DNA of 64,000 bases from Nocardia africana NBRC 100379. Lineage in GTDB: Bacteria; Actinomycetota; Actinomycetes; Mycobacteriales; Mycobacteriaceae. Shown in pieces: positions 9,184 through 18,765 of this stretch. Position 1 is the stretch's first letter; every line of letters starts with the position of its first letter. Below the pieces are notes generated by a model, which saw nothing but the letters and a program-made list of their open reading frames with translations, made no database searches and was not told the origin of the DNA. A program made the position numbers and the translations under genes. The stretch covers positions 372,001-436,000 of the forward strand of contig NZ_BDAV01000009.1 in the NCBI RefSeq assembly GCF_001612635.1, given 5' to 3'.

Positions 9184-9941
9184 CAGCCGAACCGATTCCC
9201 GCGACCGCGACCGGCCGCGACCCGATCCTGCTGCAGTTGTCGCAGCGGCCCGTCCCGTACCCGCCGCAGGTGCAGGAGAATCTGCGGGTCGAGGCGCGCG
9301 AGATCATCGACCGCTACCCGCACCCACGCTCGGCGCTGCTGCCGCTGCTGCATCTGGTGCAGAGCGTCGAAGGATACGTCAGCGGCACCGGAATCGCGTT
9401 CTGCGCGGAACAACTCGGGCTCACCGACGCCGAAGTCACCGCGGTCGCCACCTTCTACTCGATGTATCGCCGCACGCCGACCGGCGACTATCACGTCGGA
9501 GTCTGCACCAATACGTTGTGCGCGGTCATGGGCGGCGACGAGATCCTGGCCGCGCTCACCCGGCATCTGGAGGTCACCCCGGGGGAAACGACCGCGGACG
9601 GGTCGATCACGCTGGAACACCTCGAGTGCAACGCCGCCTGCGATTACGCCCCGGTCGTCATGGTGAACTGGGAATTCTTCGACAACCAGACCCCGGAGTC
9701 GGCCCGCGCGCTCGCCGATACGCTGCGAGCCGGCGGCGAGGTCACCGGCACGCGCAGCGGCGCACCGCTGTGCAGCTTCCGCGAGACCGCCCGCATCCTC
9801 GCCGGATTCCCGGATCGGCGGCCCGGCGCCAACGACGGCACCCCCGGAGAACCCACGCTCGCCGGTTTGCGCGTGGCGAGGGAGCAGCCGACATCCGCTG
9901 CGGCGGAGCATGATTCGGATACCGGACAGGGGGAACGGTGA
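9180..9941 (+). CDS. nuoE: NADH-quinone oxidoreductase subunit E
   Basis: The 24-kDa-type subunit of the NADH dehydrogenase module (253 residues). It carries the off-pathway [2Fe-2S] cluster N1a, with four ligands visible: C109 and C114 (VCTNTLC), C150 and C154 (ECNAAC). The thioredoxin-like fold spans about residues 85-180. The C-terminal 70 residues are polar and low in complexity, beyond the core domain. The start ATG overlaps the nuoD stop (ATGA). Confidence 0.96.
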   Translation: MTAEPIPATATGRDPILLQLSQRPVPYPPQVQENLRVEAREIIDRYPHPRSALLPLLHLVQSVEGYVSGTGIAFCAEQLGLTDAEVTAVATFYSMYRRTPTGDYHVGVCTNTLCAVMGGDEILAALTRHLEVTPGETTADGSITLEHLECNAACDYAPVVMVNWEFFDNQTPESARALADTLRAGGEVTGTRSGAPLCSFRETARILAGFPDRRPGANDGTPGEPTLAGLRVAREQPTSAAAEHDSDTGQGER

Positions 9942-11296
9942 TGACGCTGGCGCCCGAGCTCACCCGCTACTGGGATCAGCCGCAGTCGTGGACCCTCGAC
10001 ACCTACCGGGCACACGACGGCTACCGGGCCCTGTCCCGTGCGCTGGGCATGCATCCCGACGAGGTCATCGCCACGGTGAAGGACGCCGGATTGCGCGGCC
10101 GCGGCGGTGCCGGATTTCCCACCGGCATGAAATGGGGTTTCATCCCGCAGGATCCCGAGGGCTCGCCGGCGGCCGGTAAGCCGCACTACCTGGTGATCAA
10201 CGCCGACGAATCCGAACCCGGCACCTGCAAGGACATCCCGTTGATGATGGCGACCCCGCATGTGCTGGTCGAGGGCGCCATCATCGCCGCCTACGCCATC
10301 CGCGCCGCCCATGCGTTCATCTACGTGCGCGGCGAGGTCGTGCCGGTGCTGCGCCGGCTCCAGACCGCGGTCGAAGAGGCCTATGCCGCAGGCTATCTGG
10401 GTCGCGACATTCTCGGTTCTGGTTTCGATCTCGACCTGATCGTGCACGCGGGGGCCGGCGCCTATATCTGCGGTGAGGAAACCGCGCTGCTGGACTCACT
10501 CGAGGGCCGCCGCGGCCAGCCTCGGCTGCGCCCGCCCTTCCCCGCGGTCGCCGGCCTGTACGCGTGCCCGACCGTGGTCAACAACGTGGAGTCGATCGCG
10601 AGTGTGCCGGCCATCCTGCACAACGGCGTCGAATGGTTCCGTTCGATGGGATCGGAGAAATCGCCCGGCTTCACCCTGTACTCGCTGTCCGGACATGTCA
10701 CCCGGCCGGGCCAGTACGAGGCGCCGCTCGGTGTGACGCTGCGCGAACTTCTCGGCCACGCCGGCGGTGTGCGCGCCGGGCACACCCTGAAGTTCTGGAC
10801 CCCCGGCGGCTCCTCGACTCCCTTGTTCACCGCCGAACACCTCGATGTGCCCCTCGACTACGAGAACGTGGGCGCGGCCGGATCCATGCTGGGCACCAAG
10901 GCATTACAGATCTTCGACGACACCACCTGCGTCGTGCGCGCGGTCCTGCGCTGGACCGAGTTCTACGCCCACGAATCCTGCGGAAAATGCACCCCCTGCC
11001 GGGAGGGCACCTACTGGCTCGTGCAACTGCTGCAGCGACTGGAGTCCGGCGGCGGCGCCGACGCCGACCTGGACACCCTGCTCGACATCGCCGACAACAT
11101 CAACGGCAAGTCGTTCTGCGCCCTCGGCGACGGTGCGGCGAGCCCGATCGTGTCCTCCCTCAAATATTTCCGCGACGAATACGCCGAACACATCCGGCTG
11201 GGCCGGTGCCCGTTCGATCCCGCTCGCTCGACCGCCTGGGCCCTCTCCACGGCCGCGGCAGCCACCGCAGCGACGCCTGCCGAAGGAGTGCGATGA
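9941..11296 (+). CDS. nuoF: NADH-quinone oxidoreductase subunit F
   Basis: The 51-kDa-type subunit, which oxidises NADH. It has the FMN/NAD-binding region (GLRGRGGAGFPTGMKW, NADESEPGTCKD, GAGAYICGEETAL) and the C-terminal N3 cluster ligands ESCGKCTPCREG plus the Cys in SFCALGDG. Length is 451 residues, normal for the family. Two adjacent starts are possible, GTG 9938 and ATG 9941. I prefer the ATG because AGGGGG then lies 7 nt upstream. It overlaps both neighbours. Confidence 0.97.
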   Translation: MTLAPELTRYWDQPQSWTLDTYRAHDGYRALSRALGMHPDEVIATVKDAGLRGRGGAGFPTGMKWGFIPQDPEGSPAAGKPHYLVINADESEPGTCKDIPLMMATPHVLVEGAIIAAYAIRAAHAFIYVRGEVVPVLRRLQTAVEEAYAAGYLGRDILGSGFDLDLIVHAGAGAYICGEETALLDSLEGRRGQPRLRPPFPAVAGLYACPTVVNNVESIASVPAILHNGVEWFRSMGSEKSPGFTLYSLSGHVTRPGQYEAPLGVTLRELLGHAGGVRAGHTLKFWTPGGSSTPLFTAEHLDVPLDYENVGAAGSMLGTKALQIFDDTTCVVRAVLRWTEFYAHESCGKCTPCREGTYWLVQLLQRLESGGGADADLDTLLDIADNINGKSFCALGDGAASPIVSSLKYFRDEYAEHIRLGRCPFDPARSTAWALSTAAAATAATPAEGVR

Positions 11297-13761
11297 CCGC
11301 GACAGTCAGCCACGACAGCAGTGGCGTCATCCCCCAGGATCTGGTCACCGTCACCATCGACGGCACGACGATCGCCGTGCCCGCCGGAACGTTGCTGATC
11401 CGGGCGGCCGAACTCGTCGGAATCCAGATCCCCCGATTCTGCGACCATCCGCTGCTGGATCCGGTCGGAGCGTGCCGGCAGTGCCTGGTCGAAGTGGAGG
11501 GGCAGCGCAAACCCGTCGCCTCCTGCACGATGGCCGTCACCGACGGGATGATCGCCCACACCCAGATCAGTTCGCCGGCCGCGCAGAAGGCGCAGGCCGG
11601 CGTCATGGAACTGCTGCTGATCAACCACCCACTGGACTGCCCGGTCTGCGACAAGGGCGGGGAATGCCCGCTGCAGAACCAGGCGATGTCCAGCGGCCGG
11701 CCCGAATCGCGTTTCGAGGGCGTGAAACGCACCTACCCCAAACCGATTCCGCTCTCGCCCGCGGTGCTGCTGGATCGGGAGCGGTGCGTGCTGTGCGCCC
11801 GCTGCACCCGGTTCTCCCAGCAGATCGCCGGTGATCCGTTCATCGAGCTGATGGACCGCGGCGCGCTGCAGCAGGTCGGGATCGCCGCCGGCGAGCCGAT
11901 GGACTCCTACTTCTCCGGCAACACCGTCCAGATCTGCCCGGTCGGCGCCCTCACCGGCACCACCTATCGCTTCCGCGCGCGCCCCTTCGACCTGGTCTCG
12001 AGCCCGGCGGTGTGCGAGCACTGTGCCGCCGGATGCGCCCAGCGCACCGACCACCGCCGCGGAAAGGTGTTGCGCCGCTTGGCCGGTGACGATCCGCAGG
12101 TCAACGAGGAATGGAATTGCGACAAGGGCCGCTGGGCGTTCACCTACGCGACCGAACCCGATCGGATCACCACTCCCCTGATCCGCGACGACAGCGGCGC
12201 GCTCGTTCCGGCCTCGTGGTCGGAGGCGCTCGCGCGCGCGGGTGCGGGACTGGCCGCCGCCCGCGGGAACGCCGGAGTGCTGGTGGGTGGCCGCGCCACG
12301 GTCGAAGACGCCTACGCGTATGCGAAGTTCGCGCGTATCGCGTTGGGCACCAACGACGTCGATTTCCGCGCTCGCGCCCATTCCGCGGAGGAGGCCGAAT
12401 TCCTGGCGGCGGCGATCGCCGGACAGGGTGTGCGGGTGGACTACGGCGCGCTGGACTCGGCGCCGGTCGTGCTGCTCGCCGGACTCGAACCCGAAGAGGA
12501 ATGCCCGATCCTGCATCTGCGGCTGCGCAAGGCCGCCCGCACCTCCGCGACCGCGATCTATTCGCTGGCCGCCTACGCGAGCCGGGGTCTGCGACGGATA
12601 TCGGGCCGGTTGATCCCGACCGTGCCCGGTGACGAGGCGCGGCTGCTGCAGGCGCTGGCGGTCGCGGGCGCCGGATACGAATGCCCGCCCGATCCGCCGG
12701 GACTCGACGAACTCGCCCGCGCGCTGCGCCGTCGCGGTGCGATCATCCTGGCCGGCGAACGGCTGGCCCCGCTACCCGGCGCGCTGTCGGCGGTGGCGGC
12801 ACTGGCCGAGACCACCGGCGCCGCGGTCGCCTGGGTGCCACGCCGCGCCGGGGAACGCGGTGCGCTCGAGGCGGGTGCGCTGCCGGGTCTGCTTCCCGGC
12901 GGCCGCCCGATCGCGAATGCCCGTGCGCGCCGGCAGGTTGAACGGATCTGGCAGGTCGACGAACTGCCGGCCGCACCGGGGCGCGATACCTCCGCAATCC
13001 TCGACGCCGGCCGCCACCCAGGAGCGCTGCTGATCGGCGGTGTGGAGATCGCCGATCTCCCCGATCCCCGCGCAGCCCGCGCCGCCGTCGAGGCCGCGGC
13101 ATTCGTGGTCGCTCTGGAATTGCGGCACAGTGAGGTCACCGAGCGGGCCGATGTGGTGTTCCCGGTCGCCTCGGCCATGGAGAAGCCGGGAACATACCTC
13201 ACCTGGGAGGGCCGGCCGCGGCCGTTCGGCGCCGCCCTCGGCGATGCGACGGTGCGGCGGCAGGCGGCTCCGCTGGCCGACCATCGCGTGCTGCATTCGC
13301 TGGCCGACGAGATGGGCGTGCGATTGGACCTGCCGACGGTCGAGGCCGCCCGCGCGGAACTCGACGCGCTGGGTGTCTGGGACGGGCCCCGGCCGCAGCC
13401 GCCGGCCCATCCGTCGGCAGCGCTACCGGATACCGAAACCGGCACCGCCATCCTCGCCGGCTGGCGCATGCTGCTCGACAACGGCCGCATGCAGGACGGT
13501 GAACCGAATCTCGCCGGCACCGCCCGCCGGCCGGTCCTGCGGCTGTCGCCGGCCACCGCCGCCGAAATCGGCGTGGCCACCGGTGATTCGGTGCGGATCA
13601 GCACCGGGCACGGACGCATCGTGCTGCCGCTCGAGATCACCGAGATGCCCGATCGTGTCGCCTGGCTGCCATGGAACTCGGCGGAATCGTCGGTCAACGA
13701 CCGGCTCGTCACCGCCCTCGGCCACCGCGTGCGCATCCAACGGGAGGACCCCCATGAGTGA
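11293..13761 (+). CDS. nuoG: NADH-quinone oxidoreductase subunit G
   Basis: The 75-kDa-type subunit, 822 residues. The N-terminal ferredoxin domain binds [2Fe-2S] N1b through C50, C61, C64 and C78. The HPLDCPVCDKGGECPL motif (His plus three Cys) holds N5, and CVLCARC with ICPVG holds N4. An additional four-Cys motif, CEHCAAGC followed after 27 residues by another Cys, matches the extra N7 cluster found in some bacteria and seen in the E. coli type. A molybdopterin-oxidoreductase-like domain without cofactor follows. Its central part is divergent and Ala/Arg-rich. The start overlaps nuoF and the end overlaps nuoH by 8 nt. Confidence 0.97.
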   Translation: MTATVSHDSSGVIPQDLVTVTIDGTTIAVPAGTLLIRAAELVGIQIPRFCDHPLLDPVGACRQCLVEVEGQRKPVASCTMAVTDGMIAHTQISSPAAQKAQAGVMELLLINHPLDCPVCDKGGECPLQNQAMSSGRPESRFEGVKRTYPKPIPLSPAVLLDRERCVLCARCTRFSQQIAGDPFIELMDRGALQQVGIAAGEPMDSYFSGNTVQICPVGALTGTTYRFRARPFDLVSSPAVCEHCAAGCAQRTDHRRGKVLRRLAGDDPQVNEEWNCDKGRWAFTYATEPDRITTPLIRDDSGALVPASWSEALARAGAGLAAARGNAGVLVGGRATVEDAYAYAKFARIALGTNDVDFRARAHSAEEAEFLAAAIAGQGVRVDYGALDSAPVVLLAGLEPEEECPILHLRLRKAARTSATAIYSLAAYASRGLRRISGRLIPTVPGDEARLLQALAVAGAGYECPPDPPGLDELARALRRRGAIILAGERLAPLPGALSAVAALAETTGAAVAWVPRRAGERGALEAGALPGLLPGGRPIANARARRQVERIWQVDELPAAPGRDTSAILDAGRHPGALLIGGVEIADLPDPRAARAAVEAAAFVVALELRHSEVTERADVVFPVASAMEKPGTYLTWEGRPRPFGAALGDATVRRQAAPLADHRVLHSLADEMGVRLDLPTVEAARAELDALGVWDGPRPQPPAHPSAALPDTETGTAILAGWRMLLDNGRMQDGEPNLAGTARRPVLRLSPATAAEIGVATGDSVRISTGHGRIVLPLEITEMPDRVAWLPWNSAESSVNDRLVTALGHRVRIQREDPHE

Positions 13762-15679
13762 GATGTCGCCGACCGTGCTGCTCGCAGCCCCGGCCGATCT
13801 GTCCGCCTTCGGCCACGACCCGTGGTGGCTGGTCGTGCTCAAATCCGTCGGCATCTTCATCTTCCTGCTGCTCATCCCGCTGCTCGCGGTGATCATCGAG
13901 CGCAAGGTGGTGGCCTGGATGCAGATGCGGGTCGGGCCCAACCGGGTCGGGCCGCGCGGCTCGCTGCAATCCATCGCCGACGGGGTGAAGATGCTCCTCA
14001 AGGAGGACATCGTCCCGGCGATGGTCGACAAGCCCATCTACATTCTGGCGCCGGTCGTCGCGCTGATTCCGGCGGTGATGGCGTTCGCGGTGATCCCGCT
14101 GGGGCCGGAGGTGTCGATCTTCGGCACCCGCACACCCCTGCAGTTGACCGATATGCCGGTGGGAGTGCTCTACATCCTCGCGATGACCTCGATCGGGGTC
14201 TACGGCATCGTGCTGGCGGGGTGGTCGTCGGGATCGACGTATCCGCTGCTCGGTGGTCTGCGGTCGACCGCGCAGGTGATTTCCTACGAGATCGCGATGG
14301 CGGCGTGTTTCGCGGCGGTGTTCCTGCTGGCCGGCACCATGTCCACCTCCGGCATCGTGGACCGGCAGTGGGGCACCTGGAACGTGTGGCTGCTGCTGCC
14401 GTCGTTCGTCATCTACGCGGTGGCGATGGTCGGCGAAACCAATCGCGCCCCCTTCGATCTGCCCGAAGCCGAGGGTGAACTCGTCGGCGGTTTCCACACC
14501 GAGTACTCGTCGCTGAAATTCGCGATGTTCATGATGGCCGAATACATCAACATGGGCACCGTCTCGGCGCTGGCCACCACACTGTTCTTCGGCGGCTGGC
14601 ACGCGCCTTTCCCGCTGAACCTGTGGGACGGCGCGAATTCGGGCTGGTGGCCGCTGCTGTGGTTCACGCTGAAGGTCTGGACGTTCCTGTTCGTCTTCAT
14701 CTGGCTGCGCGGGACGCTGCCCCGGCTGCGCTACGACCAGTTCATGAACCTCGGCTGGAAGTTGCTCATTCCGGTGTCGCTGCTGTGGGTGATGGTCGTG
14801 GCGACGCTGAAGGTGGTGCAGGACAACGGCCACGACGTGCAGACCACGGGCCTCGTGGTCGCCGGGGTGATCATCTCGGTGGGCCTGCTGGCGATGATGT
14901 TGCGCGCCGGGCGCGCCGGGGACAATCCCGCACCGGAAACGACCGGGACACAACAGTTCTCGGACTTCCCGGTGCCGCCGATGCCCGAGACCGCGCCGGC
15001 TGCCACCAAAGCCGGTCTGCTGGAACCCCTCGGCGGATTCTGGGTCACCTTCGTCACGATGTTCAAGAAGAAGAACACCGAGTTCTACCCCGAGGAGAAG
15101 GTGCCGACCGCGCCGCGCTACCACGGCCGCCACCAGCTCAACCGGCATCCCGACGGGCTCGAGAAGTGCATCGGCTGCGAACTGTGCGCGTGGGCCTGCC
15201 CCGCCGACGCGATCTACGTCGAGGGCGCCGACAACACCGACAGCGAGCGCTACTCCCCCGGCGAACGCTACGGCCGCGTCTACCAGATCAACTATCTGCG
15301 CTGCATCGGCTGCGGACTGTGCATCGAGGCATGCCCCACGCGGGCATTGACGATGACCAACGAATACGAGCTGGCCGACGACAATCGCGCCGATCTGATC
15401 TACGAGAAGGACCGGCTGCTCGCCCCGCTGGGCGACGGAATGATCGCCCCGCCGCACGCCGCCTACCCGGGCGCCACCGAGGAGGACTACTACCTCGGCG
15501 CCGTTCCGGCAGCGCCCGGCACCGACCGCGACACGGGCCTCGGCTCCACCGGTATCGCGTCGGCGCGCCGATCCGGTTCCGGCGCTCCGGATCCCGTGAG
15601 TCCGGACTCCGCGGACTCCGCCGCCGATGCGGCGGAACGGCAACCGGCCGCCACCGGCGCACAAGGAGGTGCGCAGTGA
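13754..15679 (+). CDS. nuoHI: fused NADH-quinone oxidoreductase subunits H and I
   Basis: One open frame of 641 residues covers two complex I subunits normally made separately. Residues 1 to about 390 are NuoH, with about nine predicted transmembrane segments, the VAWMQMRVGPNRVGPRG loop and the acidic ETNRAPFDLPEAEGELV quinone loop. A linker (about 390-422) includes FPVPPMP. Residues from about 423 are NuoI: GGFWVTFVTMFKKK, then two [4Fe-4S] motifs CIGCELCAWACP (472-483) and CIGCGLCIEACP (517-528) for N6a and N6b, and a polar tail. There is no stop between the parts. The only ATG in the linker (14981) has no Shine-Dalgarno. The ninth helix (about 365-384) would put the linker on the cytoplasmic side, as NuoI needs. 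A sequencing error that removed a stop cannot be excluded. Confidence 0.9.
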   Translation: MSEMSPTVLLAAPADLSAFGHDPWWLVVLKSVGIFIFLLLIPLLAVIIERKVVAWMQMRVGPNRVGPRGSLQSIADGVKMLLKEDIVPAMVDKPIYILAPVVALIPAVMAFAVIPLGPEVSIFGTRTPLQLTDMPVGVLYILAMTSIGVYGIVLAGWSSGSTYPLLGGLRSTAQVISYEIAMAACFAAVFLLAGTMSTSGIVDRQWGTWNVWLLLPSFVIYAVAMVGETNRAPFDLPEAEGELVGGFHTEYSSLKFAMFMMAEYINMGTVSALATTLFFGGWHAPFPLNLWDGANSGWWPLLWFTLKVWTFLFVFIWLRGTLPRLRYDQFMNLGWKLLIPVSLLWVMVVATLKVVQDNGHDVQTTGLVVAGVIISVGLLAMMLRAGRAGDNPAPETTGTQQFSDFPVPPMPETAPAATKAGLLEPLGGFWVTFVTMFKKKNTEFYPEEKVPTAPRYHGRHQLNRHPDGLEKCIGCELCAWACPADAIYVEGADNTDSERYSPGERYGRVYQINYLRCIGCGLCIEACPTRALTMTNEYELADDNRADLIYEKDRLLAPLGDGMIAPPHAAYPGATEEDYYLGAVPAAPGTDRDTGLGSTGIASARRSGSGAPDPVSPDSADSAADAAERQPAATGAQGGAQ

Positions 15680-16563
15680 GCCCGGGAGTGAATGTGCTTG
15701 CCGCCGAAGCAGTTACGCGAACGTCCACCGGCGAGGCGGTGCTGTTCTGGGTCCTGGCCGTGGTCGCGGTGGCGGGCGCACTCGGCATGGTGTGTGCCCG
15801 CAAGGCCGTGCACTCCGCGCTGTGCCTGGCCGCCACCATGATCACCCTGTCGGTGTTCTATATCGCCCAGGACGCGCTGTTCCTGGGGGTGGTGCAGATC
15901 GTGGTGTACACGGGCGCGGTCATGATGTTGTTCCTGTTCGTGCTGATGCTCGTCGGTGTCGATTCGGCCGAATCGCTGCGGGAGACGTTGCGCGGGCACC
16001 GCATCGCCGTCGTCGTGGTGGGTGCCGGATTCGGACTGTTGCTCATCGCGGCGATCGCCCGTGGTGTGCGCGACGATTCGGTGGCGGCCACCGGGCCCGG
16101 GTTCGGCGCCGACCCGATCGGGGCGCTGGCCGACCTGATCTTCGTGCGGTACGTGTGGGCCTTCGAACTCACCGGCGCGCTGCTGATCACCGCCACCATC
16201 GGCGCGATGATCCTCGCGCACCGGGAACGGTTCGGTCGGCGCACCGGGCAGCGCGAACAATCGCAACGCCGCCTGCGCGAAGGCCACCGCATCACTCCCC
16301 TACCCACTCCTGGTGTGTACGCCCGCCACAACGCCGTCGACGTGCCCGCCCGGCTGCCCGACGGCTCGTTCGCCGAACTGTCGGTGAGCACCATCCTGCG
16401 CCATCGCCGCCGCCGCGCCCACACCGAGGCAGCCGAGCTCGGAATGCGAAACGGCAACGGCGGCAACGGTGACGGTTCGAACGGCAGCGACCGGAACGGG
16501 CATGGCGACGAGAGCGACAGCGCCCACGCGACCGGCGACAACGAGAGGAAGGCTCCGCGGTGA
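15676..16563 (+). CDS. nuoJ: NADH-quinone oxidoreductase subunit J
   Basis: Membrane subunit of complex I with five predicted transmembrane helices, including the VVQIVVYTGAVMMLFLFVLML helix with its pi-bulge and conserved Tyr. The core covers about residues 15-200. After it comes a 95-residue cytoplasmic extension, first basic (REQSQRRLREGHR) and then a low-complexity Asn/Gly/Asp/Ser tail from about residue 257. The total of 295 residues is long for NuoJ. The GTG at 15676 follows AAGGAGGT by 5 nt and overlaps the nuoHI stop. Confidence 0.95.
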   Translation: MSPGVNVLAAEAVTRTSTGEAVLFWVLAVVAVAGALGMVCARKAVHSALCLAATMITLSVFYIAQDALFLGVVQIVVYTGAVMMLFLFVLMLVGVDSAESLRETLRGHRIAVVVVGAGFGLLLIAAIARGVRDDSVAATGPGFGADPIGALADLIFVRYVWAFELTGALLITATIGAMILAHRERFGRRTGQREQSQRRLREGHRITPLPTPGVYARHNAVDVPARLPDGSFAELSVSTILRHRRRRAHTEAAELGMRNGNGGNGDGSNGSDRNGHGDESDSAHATGDNERKAPR

Positions 16564-16859
16564 ATCCGGACAACTACCTGTACCTGTCCGCCCTGCTGTT
16601 CACCATCGGCGCGGCCGGGGTGCTGGTGCGGCGCAACGCGATCGTGGTGTTCATGTGCATCGAGTTGATGCTCAACGCGGTCAATCTCGCGTTCGTCACC
16701 TTCGCCCGTCAGCACCACAACCTCGACGGGCAGGTCTTCGCGTTCTTCACGATGGTCGTGGCCGCCTCGGAAGTCGTCGTGGGCCTGGCGATCATCATGA
16801 CCATCTTCCGCACCCGCCGCTCGACCTCGGTCGACGACGCCAACCTGCTGAAGTACTGA
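16560..16859 (+). CDS. nuoK: NADH-quinone oxidoreductase subunit K
   Basis: Small complex I subunit (99 residues) with three transmembrane helices. The helix 2 glutamate in FMCIELMLNAVNL and the second glutamate in VVAASEVVVGLAII are essential proton-channel residues and both are present. It starts at GTG within the nuoJ stop (GTGA). Confidence 0.97.
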   Translation: MNPDNYLYLSALLFTIGAAGVLVRRNAIVVFMCIELMLNAVNLAFVTFARQHHNLDGQVFAFFTMVVAASEVVVGLAIIMTIFRTRRSTSVDDANLLKY

Positions 16860-16860
16860 C

Positions 16861-18765
16861 GTGGGTACCGGGAATCTGCTCTGGCTGCTGCCGGCCCTGC
16901 CCGCCGCCGGCGCGCTGATCCTGCTGCTGGCGGGACGCACGAGCGACCGCTGGGGGCATTGGCTGGGCTGCGCGACCGCGGTCGCCTCGTTCGGCGTGGC
17001 GGTGTGGGCGTTCACCGAGATGCTCGGCCGCGCCGGCGCCGATCGCGCGGTGTCGCACAACTTCTTCAGCTGGATACCGGTGGCCGGGCTGCAGGCCGAA
17101 TTCTCGCTGCAGCTCGATCAGCTGACGATGTGTTTCGTCCTGCTGATCACCGGCGTCGGCTCACTGATCCACATCTACTCGGTCGGCTACATGGGACACG
17201 ATCCGGCGCGGCGGCGGTTCTTCGCCTACCTCAACCTGTTCCTGGCCGCGATGCTGATCCTGGTCATGGCCGACAACTATCTGGTGCTCTATCTCGGCTG
17301 GGAGGGCGTGGGCCTGGCCTCGTACCTGCTGATCGGGTTCTGGCACGAGAAGCCCTCCGCGGCCGCGGCGGCGAAGAAGGCCTTCGTGGTCAACCGTGTC
17401 GGCGACATGGGTCTGGCGATCGCGCTGTTCCTGATGTTCGCCACCTTCGGCTCGGTCGACTTCGGGCACGTGTTCGCTGGTGTCCCGCATGCGAGCGAAG
17501 GCACCCTGACCGCCCTGGGGCTGCTGTTGCTGCTGGGCGCGTGCGGTAAATCCGCGCAGGTGCCGCTGCAGTCCTGGCTCGGCGACGCGATGGAAGGCCC
17601 GACTCCGGTGTCTGCGCTCATCCACGCCGCGACCATGGTGACCGCGGGTGTGTATCTGATCGCGCGTTCGAACGCGATCTTCGACGCGGCCCCGGCGGCG
17701 CGCGCCGGCGTGCTGGTGGTGGGCGCGGTGACGCTGCTGTTCGGCGCCGTGATCGGCTGTGCGAAGGACGACATCAAGAAGGCGCTGGCGGCGTCCACGA
17801 TGAGTCAGATCGGCTATATGGTGCTGGCCGCCGGACTGGGCCCGGCCGGATATGCCGTGGCGATCATGCATCTGCTCACCCACGGCTTCTTCAAGGCCGG
17901 ATTGTTCCTCGGCGCCGGATCGGTCATGCACGCGATGAACGACGAAACCGATATGCGCCGCTACGGCGGGCTGCGGAAGTACCTGCCGATCACCTTCGTC
18001 ACCTTCGGGCTCGGCTATCTGGCGATCATCGGGGTGCCGCCGTTCGCGGGGTTCTTCTCCAAGGACAGGATCATCGAGGCCGCGTTCGGGTACGGCGGTG
18101 CGAACGGCATCACCCTCGGCGCCGCCGCGCTGCTCGGCGCCGGGATCACCGCCTTCTATATGACGCGCGTGATGCTGTTGACGTTCTTCGGCGAAAAGCG
18201 CTGGGCTGCGGGCGAATCCGAGACCGAGCCACATCCGCACGAGGCGCCCGCGGTGATGACCGGCCCGATGATCGTGCTGGCCGTCGGATCGGTGTTCTCC
18301 GGCGGGGTGTTCGTCTTCGGATCGTCGCTGCAGAACTGGCTGGCGCCGGTGGTCGGCACCGAACACGCCGAAAGCGCCGTGCCGGCGTGGGCGGTCACCG
18401 TGGCGGCGCTGGTCGTGGTCGCGATCGGTATCGCGGTCGCCTACCGCCAGTACGCGCGGCGGCCGGTGCCGCGCACCGCCCCGCAGGACGTCACGCCGCT
18501 GACCGTCGCCGCGCGCCGCGACCTGTACGGCGACGCGTTCAACGAGGCCGCGTTCATGCGTCCGGGCACCCATCTGACCCGCTCGCTGGTCTTCCTCGAC
18601 AACCGCGGTATCGACGGCATCGTCAACACCACGGCCGCGGTGATCGGCGGCCTGTCCGCTCGAATCCGGCGCGTGCAAACGGGTTTCGTACGCTCGTACG
18701 CCCTGTCCATGTTCACCGGCGCGGCCCTGGTGGTCGCGGCCCTGCTGGCGGTGAGGTTGCTGTGA
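16861..18765 (+). CDS. nuoL: NADH-quinone oxidoreductase subunit L
   Basis: The distal proton-pumping subunit of the membrane arm, a Mrp antiporter homologue of 634 residues with about 16 transmembrane segments. The YLGWEGVGLASYLLIGFWHEKPSA region has the key glutamate of TM5. LQSWLGDAMEGPTPVSALIHAATMV has the loop lysine and histidine regions, and AKDDIKKALAASTMSQIGYM carries the later channel lysine. The C-terminal lateral amphipathic helix is followed by one more membrane helix. The GTG start comes one base after the nuoK stop. Confidence 0.97.
   Translation: MGTGNLLWLLPALPAAGALILLLAGRTSDRWGHWLGCATAVASFGVAVWAFTEMLGRAGADRAVSHNFFSWIPVAGLQAEFSLQLDQLTMCFVLLITGVGSLIHIYSVGYMGHDPARRRFFAYLNLFLAAMLILVMADNYLVLYLGWEGVGLASYLLIGFWHEKPSAAAAAKKAFVVNRVGDMGLAIALFLMFATFGSVDFGHVFAGVPHASEGTLTALGLLLLLGACGKSAQVPLQSWLGDAMEGPTPVSALIHAATMVTAGVYLIARSNAIFDAAPAARAGVLVVGAVTLLFGAVIGCAKDDIKKALAASTMSQIGYMVLAAGLGPAGYAVAIMHLLTHGFFKAGLFLGAGSVMHAMNDETDMRRYGGLRKYLPITFVTFGLGYLAIIGVPPFAGFFSKDRIIEAAFGYGGANGITLGAAALLGAGITAFYMTRVMLLTFFGEKRWAAGESETEPHPHEAPAVMTGPMIVLAVGSVFSGGVFVFGSSLQNWLAPVVGTEHAESAVPAWAVTVAALVVVAIGIAVAYRQYARRPVPRTAPQDVTPLTVAARRDLYGDAFNEAAFMRPGTHLTRSLVFLDNRGIDGIVNTTAAVIGGLSARIRRVQTGFVRSYALSMFTGAALVVAALLAVRLL

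Noticed and set aside
14981..15679. Separate nuoI gene starting at ATG 14981
   Set aside because: There is no stop codon before it and no Shine-Dalgarno, so the sequence supports a fusion with nuoH.
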